Part shown: positions 20,753 through 27,578 of the stretch, in pieces
Numbering within the stretch: the stretch's first letter is position 1
How the letters are laid out: each line of letters begins with the position of its first letter
DNA from: a virus
DNA length: 36,562 nucleotides
Virus record (IMG/VR): IMGVR_UViG_3300021057_000026
Location: 1 to 36,562 of that record
Reading direction: 5' to 3' (one strand)
Position numbers and translations under genes: made by a program
Notes under the pieces: model-generated
Databases searched by the model: none
The model's input: the letters and a program-made list of their open reading frames with translations, nothing else
Told to the model about the DNA's origin: nothing

Positions 20753-20901
20753 AGCGAGTGCATCCCGAATTTATAATATCTGTATTCCATACTCTCCGTT
20801 ACATCATACATCATCTCATTCACCGACCTAAACCTTATATTATGATTAAATTCACGAACAGTCAAATAAAATGTAAACGTTAGATCTATTACCTCATACA
20901 T
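20749..20901 (-). CDS. mini-protein, 50 aa
   Basis: MYEVIDLTFTFYLTVREFNH...; start 8 nt inside the previous gene. A longer in-frame start overlaps that gene by 74 nt and is unlikely. Function unknown. Confidence 0.6.
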   Translation of the reverse strand: MYEVIDLTFTFYLTVREFNHNIRFRSVNEMMYDVTESMEYRYYKFGMHSL

Positions 20902-21217
20902 TAATTTTCTGTTTAAGGTTACTGATGCACCAGTATGTAACCAACTTACGAATACTTTCTTCGTCAAGACCTGTGAAATCTTCTATTTCACTTACTACCG
21001 TTTCCAGGTGATCGATGAATGGAGAATTACGATCTTTGAATTGATAGATGTGATTAAAATCTGGTTTACCAGTTAAGCGATCTTCTTCTTCGTAGCTGGT
21101 TATAATACCATATTCATAAAATTTATCCATCAGTTCGATAACTTTCTTACCGACTCTGGAATTTAGTAGCGCAGCGGTATCCAGGCTCTCACGTATAATT
21201 TGTCTGATACAAGTCAT
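20894..21217 (-). CDS. CTS-tagged late protein, 107 aa
   Basis: Tag MTCIRQIIRE|S, then LDTAALLNSRVGKKVIELMD and a final TGLDEESIRKLVTYWCIS, the family's second helix. Late motif 21225-21232, 8 nt from ATG. Function unknown. Confidence 0.75.
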   Translation of the reverse strand: MTCIRQIIRESLDTAALLNSRVGKKVIELMDKFYEYGIITSYEEEDRLTGKPDFNHIYQFKDRNSPFIDHLETVVSEIEDFTGLDEESIRKLVTYWCISNLKQKINV

Positions 21218-21224
21218 TCACAAT

Positions 21225-21232
21225 ATAAATAT
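21225..21232 (-). promoter_or_regulatory. late motif ATATTTAT
   Basis: TATTTA is 8 nt from ATG 21217. Confidence 0.55.
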
Positions 21233-21243
21233 CTGTAAAGTAT

Positions 21244-21576
21244 TTATTCGTCTGCTTTTCGAATATCGGTTATACGGAGTTGTTTGTGTGTTTCGATGGT
21301 AGCAATAACCCTCTGATTCGGATCTTTAACCTTGCCCTCAGTAAGTTTGCCGATCTCTTCATCAGACATTGAATTCACCTTAGCTACTATAGAAAGTAGT
21401 GTAAGAAAATTATGGAAATCTTCTTGTGTGAGAACATTTGCTCCGCATTTAGGACACACATCATTAACGTGCTTATAATAATCTTCCATTTTAATGGATG
21501 GATCCGTCCATCCACATCCTGGTGTATCGCATTTTAGACCACCACCAGTTAGCTCAATTTTGTCGTTTTGTTCCAT
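21244..21576 (-). CDS. zinc-ribbon protein, 110 aa
   Basis: Four Cys form a ribbon: LKCDTPGCGW (C16, C21) and DVCPKCGAN (C41, C44), followed by a helical tail. Similar small zinc-ribbon proteins are frequent in large phages; role unknown. TAATG junction with 21576-21767. Confidence 0.7.
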   Translation of the reverse strand: MEQNDKIELTGGGLKCDTPGCGWTDPSIKMEDYYKHVNDVCPKCGANVLTQEDFHNFLTLLSIVAKVNSMSDEEIGKLTEGKVKDPNQRVIATIETHKQLRITDIRKADE

Positions 21577-21767
21577 TATTTTATTGGATAATATATACTC
21601 CCATCATATCGAGTGATCGGGTTCGCAATATAGATGTGAGATGTGATTACTTTCAGATAGCCCATAAATTTAAGAGGATCGAAATTAGGCTGAGTATCGA
21701 CCAACCACCCGTTCTTATCCATGGTTTTAAAACACCACAACATTTTTTTCTGAAGTAAATCTTCCAT
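21576..21767 (-). CDS. mini-protein, 63 aa
   Basis: MEDLLQKKMLWCFKTMDKNG...; ATG 21767 chosen for the TAATG junction with 21767-21919. M-E-D-L start like array minis. Function unknown. Confidence 0.65.
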   Translation of the reverse strand: MEDLLQKKMLWCFKTMDKNGWLVDTQPNFDPLKFMGYLKVITSHIYIANPITRYDGSIYYPIK

Positions 21768-21919
21768 TAACGTAAAATCCAGCAATGGTTATCAGTGAAT
21801 GCAAAATCCTTGTTTTGAAATACCAAGTTATCTATGTAATCAGTTATTTCCCACAAACCATCTATTGTAAGTTCATATTGAATTGTCAATAGAAAGGTAT
21901 CTATACACACATCACGCAT
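21767..21919 (-). CDS. mini-protein, 50 aa
   Basis: MRDVCIDTFLLTIQYELTID...; ATG 5 nt after TATGGT, first gene of a three-gene early operon ending in the zinc-ribbon gene. Confidence 0.65.
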   Translation of the reverse strand: MRDVCIDTFLLTIQYELTIDGLWEITDYIDNLVFQNKDFAFTDNHCWILR

Positions 21920-21924
21920 GAATA

Positions 21925-21953
21925 ACCATACATTAAAATTGGTTGATAGTCAA
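21925..21953 (-). promoter_or_regulatory. early promoter
   Basis: TTGACT (21948-21953), 17 nt, TATGGT (21925-21930), ATG 5 nt later. Confidence 0.7.
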
Positions 21954-21954
21954 G

Positions 21955-22566
21955 TTAATCTTCGTAGAAAAAAGAAAGATCGATGTTAAAGAATCGTTCT
22001 AAACCTTTGTAGATTTCACGATCATGGAACCCGTATTCTTCTTGAAAATACTGCACCAATAATCCTATGAGAAAATATCTTTGAAGACCTTTGTAATCAT
22101 AAGTGTTATGAGCCTTTGCAGTGTAACAAGAGGTGATAATATCATGATGGAAACAATATTTCGGATTACCAAACACATTGTCTTTATAGCCGATATTACT
22201 TAGAACATCATAAATGAGTCCCACACTTTTTTCTTCGTTCTCATCTATGCGATTAGGAAAAAGCGGCTTGCGAATTTTCTTAGCCTCAAGTTCAAATAAT
22301 TGAAAAAATTCGGATGCCTGGGTAGCGGAAATGTCAAACATTTCTCTAAGCTGTTGTTTGATTTTAAAACTATCCAGGATGATTCTATCAGTATCCTTTT
22401 CTGCTAAGTAGGTTATCTTCTTATTAGGATCAAAATAAACGTCTATGATCGATTCAAGATAGGGTTTAACCAGAGAATACAGTTTATAGTCCTCCTCATT
22501 CCACAAAATAGTTATCCTGTTAGATTTTTTCGCCTCGGTTAAGATCTTCTTGATGATACTTTTCAT
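21955..22566 (-). CDS. CTS-tagged late protein, 203 aa
   Basis: Tag MKSIIKKILTE|A. Contains FDISATQASEFFQLFELEA (recurring helix) after YSLVKPYLESIIDVYF. A second part (115-203) repeats a similar layout, ending KGLERFFNIDLSFFYED. Late motif 22572-22579, 6 nt spacing. Function unknown. Confidence 0.75.
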   Translation of the reverse strand: MKSIIKKILTEAKKSNRITILWNEEDYKLYSLVKPYLESIIDVYFDPNKKITYLAEKDTDRIILDSFKIKQQLREMFDISATQASEFFQLFELEAKKIRKPLFPNRIDENEEKSVGLIYDVLSNIGYKDNVFGNPKYCFHHDIITSCYTAKAHNTYDYKGLQRYFLIGLLVQYFQEEYGFHDREIYKGLERFFNIDLSFFYED

Positions 22567-22571
22567 ATGAA

Positions 22572-22579
22572 ATAAATAT
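22572..22579 (-). promoter_or_regulatory. late motif ATATTTAT
   Basis: 6 nt from TATTTA to ATG 22566. Confidence 0.65.
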
Positions 22580-22601
22580 CTTATCCGAGTTCAAAAACCA
22601 A

Positions 22602-22772
22602 TCATACACCCTCCTGCCAAACGTAGAATTCTTCGTGGATACGCCAAAAACCCATATTAGCGGCGAATTTCATATCCAGATCCAGTGGAGTGGCATCGTG
22701 AGTCCCTATGACCTTCCCAAAGATAATTTTGTTATGTATACTGCGGTAACAGTATTCAGATAATTCACGCAT
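22602..22772 (-). CDS. array mini-protein 45, 56 aa
   Basis: MRELSEYCYRSIHNKIIFGK..., ending MGFWRIHEEFYVWQEGV. The aromatic C-terminus (x-F-W ... F-x-VWQ) is shared with 23113-23277 and others. 7-nt gap after the previous gene. Confidence 0.6.
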   Translation of the reverse strand: MRELSEYCYRSIHNKIIFGKVIGTHDATPLDLDMKFAANMGFWRIHEEFYVWQEGV

Positions 22773-22779
22773 CAAACCT

Positions 22780-22950
22780 TCACTTCTTTTGATAAATCTC
22801 CAGATACATTCTCATTTCCGATGCAACAAGATTTTGTCCACGTATTACGTAGTCGGGATTACCTTTTGTTCCCTCATTTACAATGATCAGATTTGTGTGC
22901 ATTGAAACCTCTAATGCTCTGATCAGATCTTCTATAGTAATTTCTTTCAT
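22780..22950 (-). CDS. array mini-protein 44, 56 aa
   Basis: MKEITIEDLIRALEVSMHTN...; ATGA junction with 22947-23111. Helical N-terminus. Function unknown. Confidence 0.6.
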   Translation of the reverse strand: MKEITIEDLIRALEVSMHTNLIIVNEGTKGNPDYVIRGQNLVASEMRMYLEIYQKK

Positions 22951-23111
22951 AACGATATCCAGAAAGTATCATAATACATAAATCCCATATTCCACAAGGG
23001 TGTGTTTTCCAACTGACACACAGTATCCCACATTCCCTTTGATGTGGATGTAGATGTGATCCTAAAATCGTACATCAGCAAATCATATGTGGAACTGCAT
23101 AGATCGAACAT
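22947..23111 (-). CDS. array mini-protein 43, 54 aa
   Basis: MFDLCSSTYDLLMYDFRITS..., ending WNMGFMYYDTFWISL, the aromatic C-terminal pattern. Starts 1 nt after the previous stop. Confidence 0.6.
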   Translation of the reverse strand: MFDLCSSTYDLLMYDFRITSTSTSKGMWDTVCQLENTPLWNMGFMYYDTFWISL

Positions 23112-23112
23112 G

Positions 23113-23277
23113 TTATTTTATTTGCCACACAAAAAGATCCGTAGCCACGAAGTTAAATTCCCACTTCCAAAGGTGATAATCAACATCACAAAGCATGTGA
23201 ATTGTGCTGGAGGTTCCTATTTTCGCAAGAACACCTCTGTTACAAAAGTCTGCTGTATCTGGTAATAAATCGATCAT
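23113..23277 (-). CDS. array mini-protein 42, 54 aa
   Basis: MIDLLPDTADFCNRGVLAKI..., ending WKWEFNFVATDLFVWQIK. Aromatic C-terminus paralogous to 22602-22772. Confidence 0.6.
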   Translation of the reverse strand: MIDLLPDTADFCNRGVLAKIGTSSTIHMLCDVDYHLWKWEFNFVATDLFVWQIK

Positions 23278-23283
23278 TTCCTG

Positions 23284-23412
23284 TTACTGCGGATCTATTA
23301 TGTCAAGATTAATATACAGCTTAATCAATAAAGCACCTTCAGTCAGATTCCAGATAAACAGAGTGGACTCATTACTATTAATTGTACTGATCAATTTTTG
23401 CATAGCTCTCAT
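23284..23412 (-). CDS. array mini-protein 41, 42 aa
   Basis: MRAMQKLISTINSNESTLFI...; ATGA junction with 23409-23561. Function unknown. Confidence 0.5.
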   Translation of the reverse strand: MRAMQKLISTINSNESTLFIWNLTEGALLIKLYINLDIIDPQ

Positions 23413-23561
23413 ATCATCATAAAAGTATCCTCAGCACTTTCCAAGGTAGTGTAAATAGATATCAATAAATTATCATACGTACAGTATCCTTCCCAGATAA
23501 CACGAAACTCATTAAGCAACGGTTCCATATCATGTAAACCTAATACGAGCGTTCCATACAT
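23409..23561 (-). CDS. array mini-protein 40, 50 aa
   Basis: MYGTLVLGLHDMEPLLNEFR...; ATG 6 nt after the -10 TACCGT of its own early promoter: leaderless. Confidence 0.6.
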   Translation of the reverse strand: MYGTLVLGLHDMEPLLNEFRVIWEGYCTYDNLLISIYTTLESAEDTFMMI

Positions 23562-23564
23562 TAT

Positions 23565-23765
23565 TTAACGGTACAAATTAATTTTTAAATAGTCAATACT
23601 TGTTCTTGTTTGTGGGGTCCAGGCAAAGGTTTCCATGGTTCTATGAAATCCCAGAACAAACCGAATTGGGAAATCTAAAGTGATGCAGTAATAAAATTTA
23701 TCTATCTTAGAATAAGTAAAATAGTTTTTCTGCGTATCCATACAATCTTTTATTATTTCCAGCAT
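23565..23765 (-). CDS. array mini-protein 39, 66 aa
   Basis: MLEIIKDCMDTQKNYFTYSK...; contains LDFPIRFVLGFHRTMETF, the P-I-R-x-V-x-G-F block shared with 26892-27077 and 29517-29657. ATG 23765 is 5 nt after TATCGT. Confidence 0.65.
   Translation of the reverse strand: MLEIIKDCMDTQKNYFTYSKIDKFYYCITLDFPIRFVLGFHRTMETFAWTPQTRTSIDYLKINLYR
23568..23596 (-). promoter_or_regulatory. early promoter
   Basis: TTGACT (23591-23596), 17 nt, TACCGT (23568-23573), ATG 6 nt later; inside the 3' end of the preceding gene. Confidence 0.65.
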
Positions 23766-23770
23766 AACCA

Positions 23771-23799
23771 ACGATACAGAAAAGTTTCTGCTTAATCAA
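23771..23799 (-). promoter_or_regulatory. early promoter
   Basis: TTGATT (23794-23799), 17 nt, TATCGT (23771-23776), ATG 5 nt later. Confidence 0.65.
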
Positions 23800-23802
23800 G
23801 AT

Positions 23803-23967
23803 CTACAGACGATACAGACCACCCCTATAAGCCTTGAAGTTAAGGGAGCGGAAAAAAAATCTGTTTACAGAAAACAAAGTCAGGGGTAATGGAAACGTGC
23901 TCTCGTAATGTGAAACAAAATTCAGCGGCTTTCCGATGCAAATAAGATTACAGCAAAGATCATTCAT
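23803..23967 (-). CDS. array mini-protein 38, 54 aa
   Basis: MNDLCCNLICIGKPLNFVSH...; ATGA junction with 23964-24092; Phe-rich second half. Function unknown. Confidence 0.55.
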   Translation of the reverse strand: MNDLCCNLICIGKPLNFVSHYESTFPLPLTLFSVNRFFFRSLNFKAYRGGLYRL

Positions 23968-24092
23968 GATATCTCCAATAATTTCTGTATAGGATCGGTT
24001 ATCAAAACAATCCGCTGCCCAGCCTTCACATAAAATAAAAACCGTTGTTTGTTCCCCGTATTGTCCGATATGTAGTTAGTTAGATCCTTCAT
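23964..24092 (-). CDS. array mini-protein 37, 42 aa
   Basis: MKDLTNYISDNTGNKQRFLF...; ATGA junctions on both sides. Function unknown. Confidence 0.55.
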   Translation of the reverse strand: MKDLTNYISDNTGNKQRFLFYVKAGQRIVLITDPIQKLLEIS

Positions 24093-24250
24093 CTATATAA
24101 TTTAGCTTTCCATCCCTCAAACGTACACCAATAATACCCCAGGTCAGGAAACAACGTGTTCTGAATGGTGGTAGTCATGATGCCTTTAATTTTCATATGA
24201 TGGATCTGATTAGCCAGAGCATTGAAACAATTATGTGTTAGTTTATTCAT
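24089..24250 (-). CDS. array mini-protein 36, 53 aa
   Basis: MNKLTHNCFNALANQIHHMK...; starts 8 nt inside 24243-24446; its ATG abuts copy A of the 35-bp repeat. Ends LGYYWCTFEGWKAKLYR. Confidence 0.6.
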   Translation of the reverse strand: MNKLTHNCFNALANQIHHMKIKGIMTTTIQNTLFPDLGYYWCTFEGWKAKLYR

Positions 24251-24446
24251 GATTTAAGGGGGCTGGGGTTTGAGAACTTCGGGTTACAAAACGGATCTTC
24301 CAGCAATAATCGGAGAAGGAAAATATAAACCCCATCTCCTGCATGACCACCTCTTCAATGAAATCAATATCTGTATAGTCAATAAAGAAATTATACATTT
24401 CGTATTCCCCACCAAACATACGTGTATGCCAGCACAGTTCTAACAT
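24243..24446 (-). CDS. array mini-protein 35, 67 aa
   Basis: MLELCWHTRMFGGEYEMYNF...; MGFIFSFSDYCWKIRF matches the aromatic pattern of other minis, but the last 12 residues (RSSQTPAPLNHE) are encoded by the 35-bp repeat, so the C-terminus looks extended by repeat insertion. Confidence 0.6.
   Translation of the reverse strand: MLELCWHTRMFGGEYEMYNFFIDYTDIDFIEEVVMQEMGFIFSFSDYCWKIRFVTRSSQTPAPLNHE
24248..24282. repeat. dispersed 35-bp repeat, copy A
   Basis: CAT-GATTTAAGGGGGCTGGGG-TTTGAGAACTTCGG; near-identical copies at 25081 and 26006, each starting at the ATG of a mini-gene. Confidence 0.65.
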
Positions 24447-24601
24447 GTACTCACCCAGGAATAAATTATATTGTTACTAAAATAGTCCATACTATATGCT
24501 AACAACCAACTTGCATCTATAACACTATAAAACCCAGGAATGCGATCAAAAATAAAAATATGTGCTATTTCTAAATAATCATTATTTAATATTTCCAGCA
24601 T
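24440..24601 (-). CDS. array mini-protein 34, 53 aa
   Basis: MLEILNNDYLEIAHIFIFDR...; ATG 6 nt after the -10 TAGCAT. Ends SMDYFSNNIIYSWVSTC, similar to 24620-24781. Confidence 0.65.
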   Translation of the reverse strand: MLEILNNDYLEIAHIFIFDRIPGFYSVIDASWLLAYSMDYFSNNIIYSWVSTC

Positions 24602-24607
24602 TACACA

Positions 24608-24636
24608 ATGCTACAAAACTTATCTGGTATTGTCAA
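24608..24636 (-). promoter_or_regulatory. early promoter
   Basis: TTGACA (24631-24636), 17 nt, TAGCAT (24608-24613), ATG 6 nt later. Confidence 0.6.
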
Positions 24637-24781
24637 CCCACGAATAATTGTCCCTACCACCGAACATAAACCGCCATTGTCTAAACACCGAATTTTCGAT
24701 ATCGTTAATGGCGTACCACCGATTAGTGTCGTAGTTGTTTCTCTTAACAGTAATCAGGATTGTAGTTATAAGAGTATTCAT
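24620..24781 (-). CDS. array mini-protein 33, 53 aa
   Basis: MNTLITTILITVKRNNYDTN..., ending RQWRFMFGGRDNYSWVDNTR. ATGA junction with 24778-24936. Confidence 0.6.
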   Translation of the reverse strand: MNTLITTILITVKRNNYDTNRWYAINDIENSVFRQWRFMFGGRDNYSWVDNTR

Positions 24782-24936
24782 TCCCAAACGTAGCGAAAAG
24801 GTATGTAGGTGAAACGCATCTCATAAAAAACCTTGGTATCGATACGCCTTACACTACCAACCATGGGTACAATATCAAGGTAAATTCCAAACGAAACTGT
24901 CATTATGGAACGGATCGGTTGTAGGTGTTGGTACAT
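24778..24936 (-). CDS. array mini-protein 32, 52 aa
   Basis: MYQHLQPIRSIMTVSFGIYL..., ending MRFTYIPFRYVWE. Start 24936 chosen to abut the previous stop (3-nt gap); the internal ATG at residue 12 is an alternative. Confidence 0.55.
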   Translation of the reverse strand: MYQHLQPIRSIMTVSFGIYLDIVPMVGSVRRIDTKVFYEMRFTYIPFRYVWE

Positions 24937-24939
24937 GGA

Positions 24940-25083
24940 TTAACGAAAATAAAATGTAGTGCCCTTAAACAATTTTTGTATAAGTGAATTAGAAACCATA
25001 ATAATCGGAAGATCGTAATTAATGACAGTATAATTATGCCACAGGTTATAAACAAGTCCCTGATCATTCATTAGATGTTTCAT
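24940..25083 (-). CDS. array mini-protein 31, 47 aa
   Basis: MKHLMNDQGLVYNLWHNYTV...; start codon lies at copy B of the 35-bp repeat. Function unknown. Confidence 0.55.
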   Translation of the reverse strand: MKHLMNDQGLVYNLWHNYTVINYDLPIIMVSNSLIQKLFKGTTFYFR

Positions 25084-25114
25084 TTTAAAAGGGGCTGGGG
25101 TTTGAAAACTTCGG
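25081..25114. repeat. dispersed 35-bp repeat, copy B
   Basis: CATTTTAAAAGGGGCTGGGG-TTTGAAAACTTCGG; between the stop at 25129 and the ATG at 25083. Confidence 0.65.
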
Positions 25115-25128
25115 TTATATATTCGATT

Positions 25129-25311
25129 TTAAAATTCAACATCATACAGAAAATACATTCCAGATCCATCCGCTCCCAGGTTGCGGTAAAGATCCATAGC
25201 TCCATGAGCGGATTCCATCAGGGTGCTGGTACCAGACGGTCCAAAGTAATTCCATCCACTAAAGGTTAGTTTATAGAACACCTCTGAATGTATGTGGAGT
25301 AGATCTTTCAT
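25129..25311 (-). CDS. array mini-protein 30, 60 aa
   Basis: MKDLLHIHSEVFYKLTFSGW NYFGPSGTST... The GW-x-x-FGP block is shared with 26557-26730 and 26892-27077. TAATG junction upstream. Confidence 0.65.
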   Translation of the reverse strand: MKDLLHIHSEVFYKLTFSGWNYFGPSGTSTLMESAHGAMDLYRNLGADGSGMYFLYDVEF

Positions 25312-25442
25312 TAGTCTTTTATTACGGCCTCCTGATCCCGCCCGACAAATTCACTGTACAGAGCTATCACAACCAGATCGTGATCGCAGACATTTTCCCA
25401 GATCTTAATCAGATGTCGATTATGGGTGTATAGCTCTTTCAT
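25311..25442 (-). CDS. array mini-protein 29, 43 aa
   Basis: MKELYTHNRHLIKIWENVCD HDLVVIALYS... Clear paralog of 26163-26309 (IW-x4-C-x-HDL-x2-I-x-IY-x3-VG-x-D-x-EA). ATGA and TAATG junctions; longer in-frame start rejected. Confidence 0.7.
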   Translation of the reverse strand: MKELYTHNRHLIKIWENVCDHDLVVIALYSEFVGRDQEAVIKD

Positions 25443-25687
25443 AAAACGGTTATATGTTTCTTCTTGCAATGATGATGCAGCGCAGGATACTCCCAAACGC
25501 TACCCTTAATATTCTCAACAAAGCTCGGATCCGAAAAACAATAATCATCTATTCTGACAGAATAAAAACAGTGTGATTCATTTACTCCAGCTACAGTACC
25601 AGTAAAGCCTCCTGCTTTAAAACTTGCATCTGCAACATAGACCCTGGTACCGATCCATTTTTCGTTGTATGTTGTTATTTTCATCAT
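25439..25687 (-). CDS. array protein 28, 82 aa
   Basis: MMKITTYNEKWIGTRVYVAD...; beta-rich with Gly (FKAGGFTGTVAGV), perhaps an SH3/KOW-like barrel, unlike its helical neighbours. Overlaps the previous stop. Confidence 0.6.
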   Translation of the reverse strand: MMKITTYNEKWIGTRVYVADASFKAGGFTGTVAGVNESHCFYSVRIDDYCFSDPSFVENIKGSVWEYPALHHHCKKKHITVL

Positions 25688-25881
25688 TTAAGGCGTTGTG
25701 GTATAAGATAAAAAGCATGATCAGGATTGCAGTGGGGATAAGTGTAACCCATATCTATTAACAGTATCTCATTCGTGGCAACATGCCCAGCAGCAGAATT
25801 ACTGATGCTGAAGGCAACAAACGTGTCCCGTTCAATTAGCAGAGCATGAAATCTCCAGAGGGCATTTATACATTCATTCAT
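25684..25881 (-). CDS. array mini-protein 27, 65 aa
   Basis: MNECINALWRFHALLIERDT...; starts 1 nt after the previous stop. Function unknown. Confidence 0.6.
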   Translation of the reverse strand: MNECINALWRFHALLIERDTFVAFSISNSAAGHVATNEILLIDMGYTYPHCNPDHAFYLIPQRLK

Positions 25882-25882
25882 T

Positions 25883-26008
25883 TTACTCAAAATTAAAATG
25901 TCTGTGTAGTTCGTGATATGCGTGTATTATAGATTCATCACATTTAAAGTGCGCTCTCCAAATTTCGAGAATATCAGAACTACGTGGATCAAAATATAAC
26001 TGGTTCAT
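25883..26008 (-). CDS. array mini-protein 26, 41 aa
   Basis: MNQLYFDPRSSDILEIWRAH..., ending YHELHRHFNFE, which matches the ELHRHINME end of 26740-26850. ATG abuts repeat copy C. Confidence 0.65.
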   Translation of the reverse strand: MNQLYFDPRSSDILEIWRAHFKCDESIIHAYHELHRHFNFE

Positions 26009-26040
26009 GATTTTAGGGGGCTGGGGGTTAGGAACTTCGG
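26006..26040. repeat. dispersed 35-bp repeat, copy C
   Basis: CATGATTTTAGGGGGCTGGG-GGTTAGGAACTTCGG; about 925 bp from copy B. Confidence 0.65.
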
Positions 26041-26055
26041 ACCGCAGAACGTTTT

Positions 26056-26151
26056 TTAGATACCAGGAACCTGAATCCTGACAAATCGAAAACGCTGATA
26101 CGGACTGATAAAAATCGTGTTATAAAGTACATTACATTTCAGGGTAAGCAT
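26056..26151 (-). CDS. array mini-protein 25, 31 aa (doubtful)
   Basis: MLTLKCNVLYNTIFISPYQR... Very short; kept because it fills an otherwise empty slot and has an M-x-x-L start. It could be a truncated paralog cut by repeat copy C. Confidence 0.35.
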   Translation of the reverse strand: MLTLKCNVLYNTIFISPYQRFRFVRIQVPGI

Positions 26152-26162
26152 ATGAATTTATT

Positions 26163-26309
26163 TTAATGTGTGCTCGGCAGATATGTCCATATTGCCTCGA
26201 TGTCAACACCGACAACTTGTTTGTAAATAGTGATCAGTTTCAGATCGTGATGGCAATACACTTGCCATATCATTTCAAACGCTCCGATGCTATAGTAAAA
26301 ATCTCCCAT
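26163..26309 (-). CDS. array mini-protein 24, 48 aa
   Basis: MGDFYYSIGAFEMIWQVYCH HDLKLITIYK...; paralog of 25311-25442. Overlaps 26290-26421 by 20 nt. Confidence 0.65.
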   Translation of the reverse strand: MGDFYYSIGAFEMIWQVYCHHDLKLITIYKQVVGVDIEAIWTYLPSTH

Positions 26310-26421
26310 CAATCGTTATTAGGGGTATATAAAAGTGCGCTCTGGTGTTTCCGTACACAACTTCGGTCCATATACAATTAAATACCCTATCACGAAAAAC
26401 CAGCTTTCTCAGATCATACAT
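26290..26421 (-). CDS. array mini-protein 23, 43 aa
   Basis: MYDLRKLVFRDRVFNCIWTE...; ATG 5 nt after TATGGT: leaderless. Confidence 0.6.
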   Translation of the reverse strand: MYDLRKLVFRDRVFNCIWTEVVYGNTRAHFYIPLITIDGRFLL

Positions 26422-26426
26422 AAACA

Positions 26427-26455
26427 ACCATACAAATTAAGCTCGGCAAAATCAA
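26427..26455 (-). promoter_or_regulatory. early promoter
   Basis: TTGATT (26450-26455), 17 nt, TATGGT (26427-26432), ATG 5 nt later. Confidence 0.7.
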
Positions 26456-26556
26456 GTCCCCAGGGCGTATATTAGATGATGTTTACCAAGAGGATCCGCA
26501 CACCATCATCAGATGGATCTGGGCGTTCACCCAGCGTTACGAGAGAGAAAACAGAA

Positions 26557-26730
26557 TTAAAAACTAACGTTAACATAAGTTTCGGTACCACCCCACTCAC
26601 TCATCAAAAAATCACAGAGAATACCCTCGATATTGCTCACGTAGTTTGCGTTCGGACCAAAGAACCCCCAACCATCAGAGTCCCCGAAACGGAACATCTC
26701 ATCGATAATGAATTCAACGGTGGTTTCCAT
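26557..26730 (-). CDS. array mini-protein 22, 57 aa
   Basis: METTVEFIIDEMFRFGDSDG, then WGFFGPNANYVSNI: nearly the same block as 26892-27077 (WSFFGPNANYVTDM). Function unknown. Confidence 0.65.
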   Translation of the reverse strand: METTVEFIIDEMFRFGDSDGWGFFGPNANYVSNIEGILCDFLMSEWGGTETYVNVSF

Positions 26731-26739
26731 TCAGTTTTC

Positions 26740-26850
26740 TCATTCCATATTAATATGTCTATGAAGTTCGCTAATGCGCTTATTACGCATCTTAATATAG
26801 ATATCAAGCAAAAATGCATTGCACAAAACTACAACACGTAAATTTTTCAT
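26740..26850 (-). CDS. array mini-protein 21, 36 aa
   Basis: MKNLRVVVLCNAFLLDIYIK..., ending SELHRHINME (see 25883-26008). ATG 6 nt after TATGGT; a longer in-frame start lies upstream of the promoter -10 and is rejected. Confidence 0.6.
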   Translation of the reverse strand: MKNLRVVVLCNAFLLDIYIKMRNKRISELHRHINME

Positions 26851-26856
26851 GGAGTA

Positions 26857-26885
26857 ACCATACAGATAAATCCGAATAAAATCAA
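26857..26885 (-). promoter_or_regulatory. early promoter
   Basis: TTGATT (26880-26885), 17 nt, TATGGT (26857-26862), ATG 6 nt later; just downstream of the stop of 26892-27077. Confidence 0.7.
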
Positions 26886-26891
26886 GACCCC

Positions 26892-27077
26892 TTAAATCGC
26901 CTCCAGAACGCCAGCATGAAAGCTGGTACAATATACAGCAGGGAATCCGATAACCATTCGGATCGGGAGATGCATATCCGTTACATAATTTGCGTTCGGT
27001 CCAAAGAAGGACCAGCCCTGTGCATACATGGGCATATCGTAAAACTCGTCGACGGAGATATCAATTAACTGTTTCAT
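26892..27077 (-). CDS. array mini-protein 20, 61 aa
   Basis: MKQLIDISVDEFYDMPMYAQ, then GWSFFGPNANYVTDMHLPIR and MVIGF. It carries both the FGPN block (26557, 25129 paralogs) and the PIR-x-V-x-GF block (23565, 29517 paralogs), linking the two subfamilies. Confidence 0.7.
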   Translation of the reverse strand: MKQLIDISVDEFYDMPMYAQGWSFFGPNANYVTDMHLPIRMVIGFPAVYCTSFHAGVLEAI

Positions 27078-27080
27078 TTA

Positions 27081-27245
27081 TCAGATTTTTAAAATTGCAA
27101 TAAAAAGACTTTCAACCGTATTCCCAAGCCCCATAGCCCTCTCTAACCCATAGTATGAATTTATGGTTGTATTAAAACGTGGCACATCGCTAAAGACAAA
27201 TTTATTTGCCAGAAAACGATAATCACAAAGCATTAATTCGAGCAT
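27081..27245 (-). CDS. array mini-protein 19, 54 aa
   Basis: MLELMLCDYRFLANKFVFSD...; 2-3 nt gaps to both neighbours. Function unknown. Confidence 0.6.
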   Translation of the reverse strand: MLELMLCDYRFLANKFVFSDVPRFNTTINSYYGLERAMGLGNTVESLFIAILKI

Positions 27246-27247
27246 GG

Positions 27248-27466
27248 TTAGTTTAGTTCTATGGGAAACTTCATTAGGCCGCTATAACAATCCAGGGAGA
27301 TCCACCTGATATTACCAGGCTTAATATCCCATCCCACATAGGTGCCGAATAATTCTAAGGCACCCATTAAAGCGGGATGAAGTGAATAGGTTCTTTTCAT
27401 TCGGATCCGAAAGCAATCACCATTCAGGCTTAATCCCCCGATATCATCCTTTAAAAGTTCCTTCAT
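27248..27466 (-). CDS. array protein 18, 72 aa
   Basis: MKELLKDDIGGLSLNGDCFR IRMKRTYSLH..., with ALELFGTYVGWDI, resembling LFGKYSM/LFGDVRI of 28183-28431 and 28431-28670. Confidence 0.65.
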   Translation of the reverse strand: MKELLKDDIGGLSLNGDCFRIRMKRTYSLHPALMGALELFGTYVGWDIKPGNIRWISLDCYSGLMKFPIELN

Positions 27467-27578
27467 ATAAAAAATGTTTGTATAGATGAGTGTCTATGGA
27501 TAACAGCGTATTATAAATCCGAATCGGCATCATCCACCAATTAATTAAGCTCTTGGTAGATCCGTATAGTTCTTTCAT
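27444..27578 (-). CDS. array mini-protein 17, 44 aa
   Basis: MKELYGSTKSLINWWMMPIR...; the 3' end overlaps the next gene by 23 nt. Function unknown. Confidence 0.55.
   Translation of the reverse strand: MKELYGSTKSLINWWMMPIRIYNTLLSIDTHLYKHFLYEGTFKG

Noticed and set aside
20749-20967. Longer start for the mini-gene ending at 20749
   Set aside because: It would overlap the upstream tagged gene by 74 nt; ATG 20901 gives the usual short overlap.
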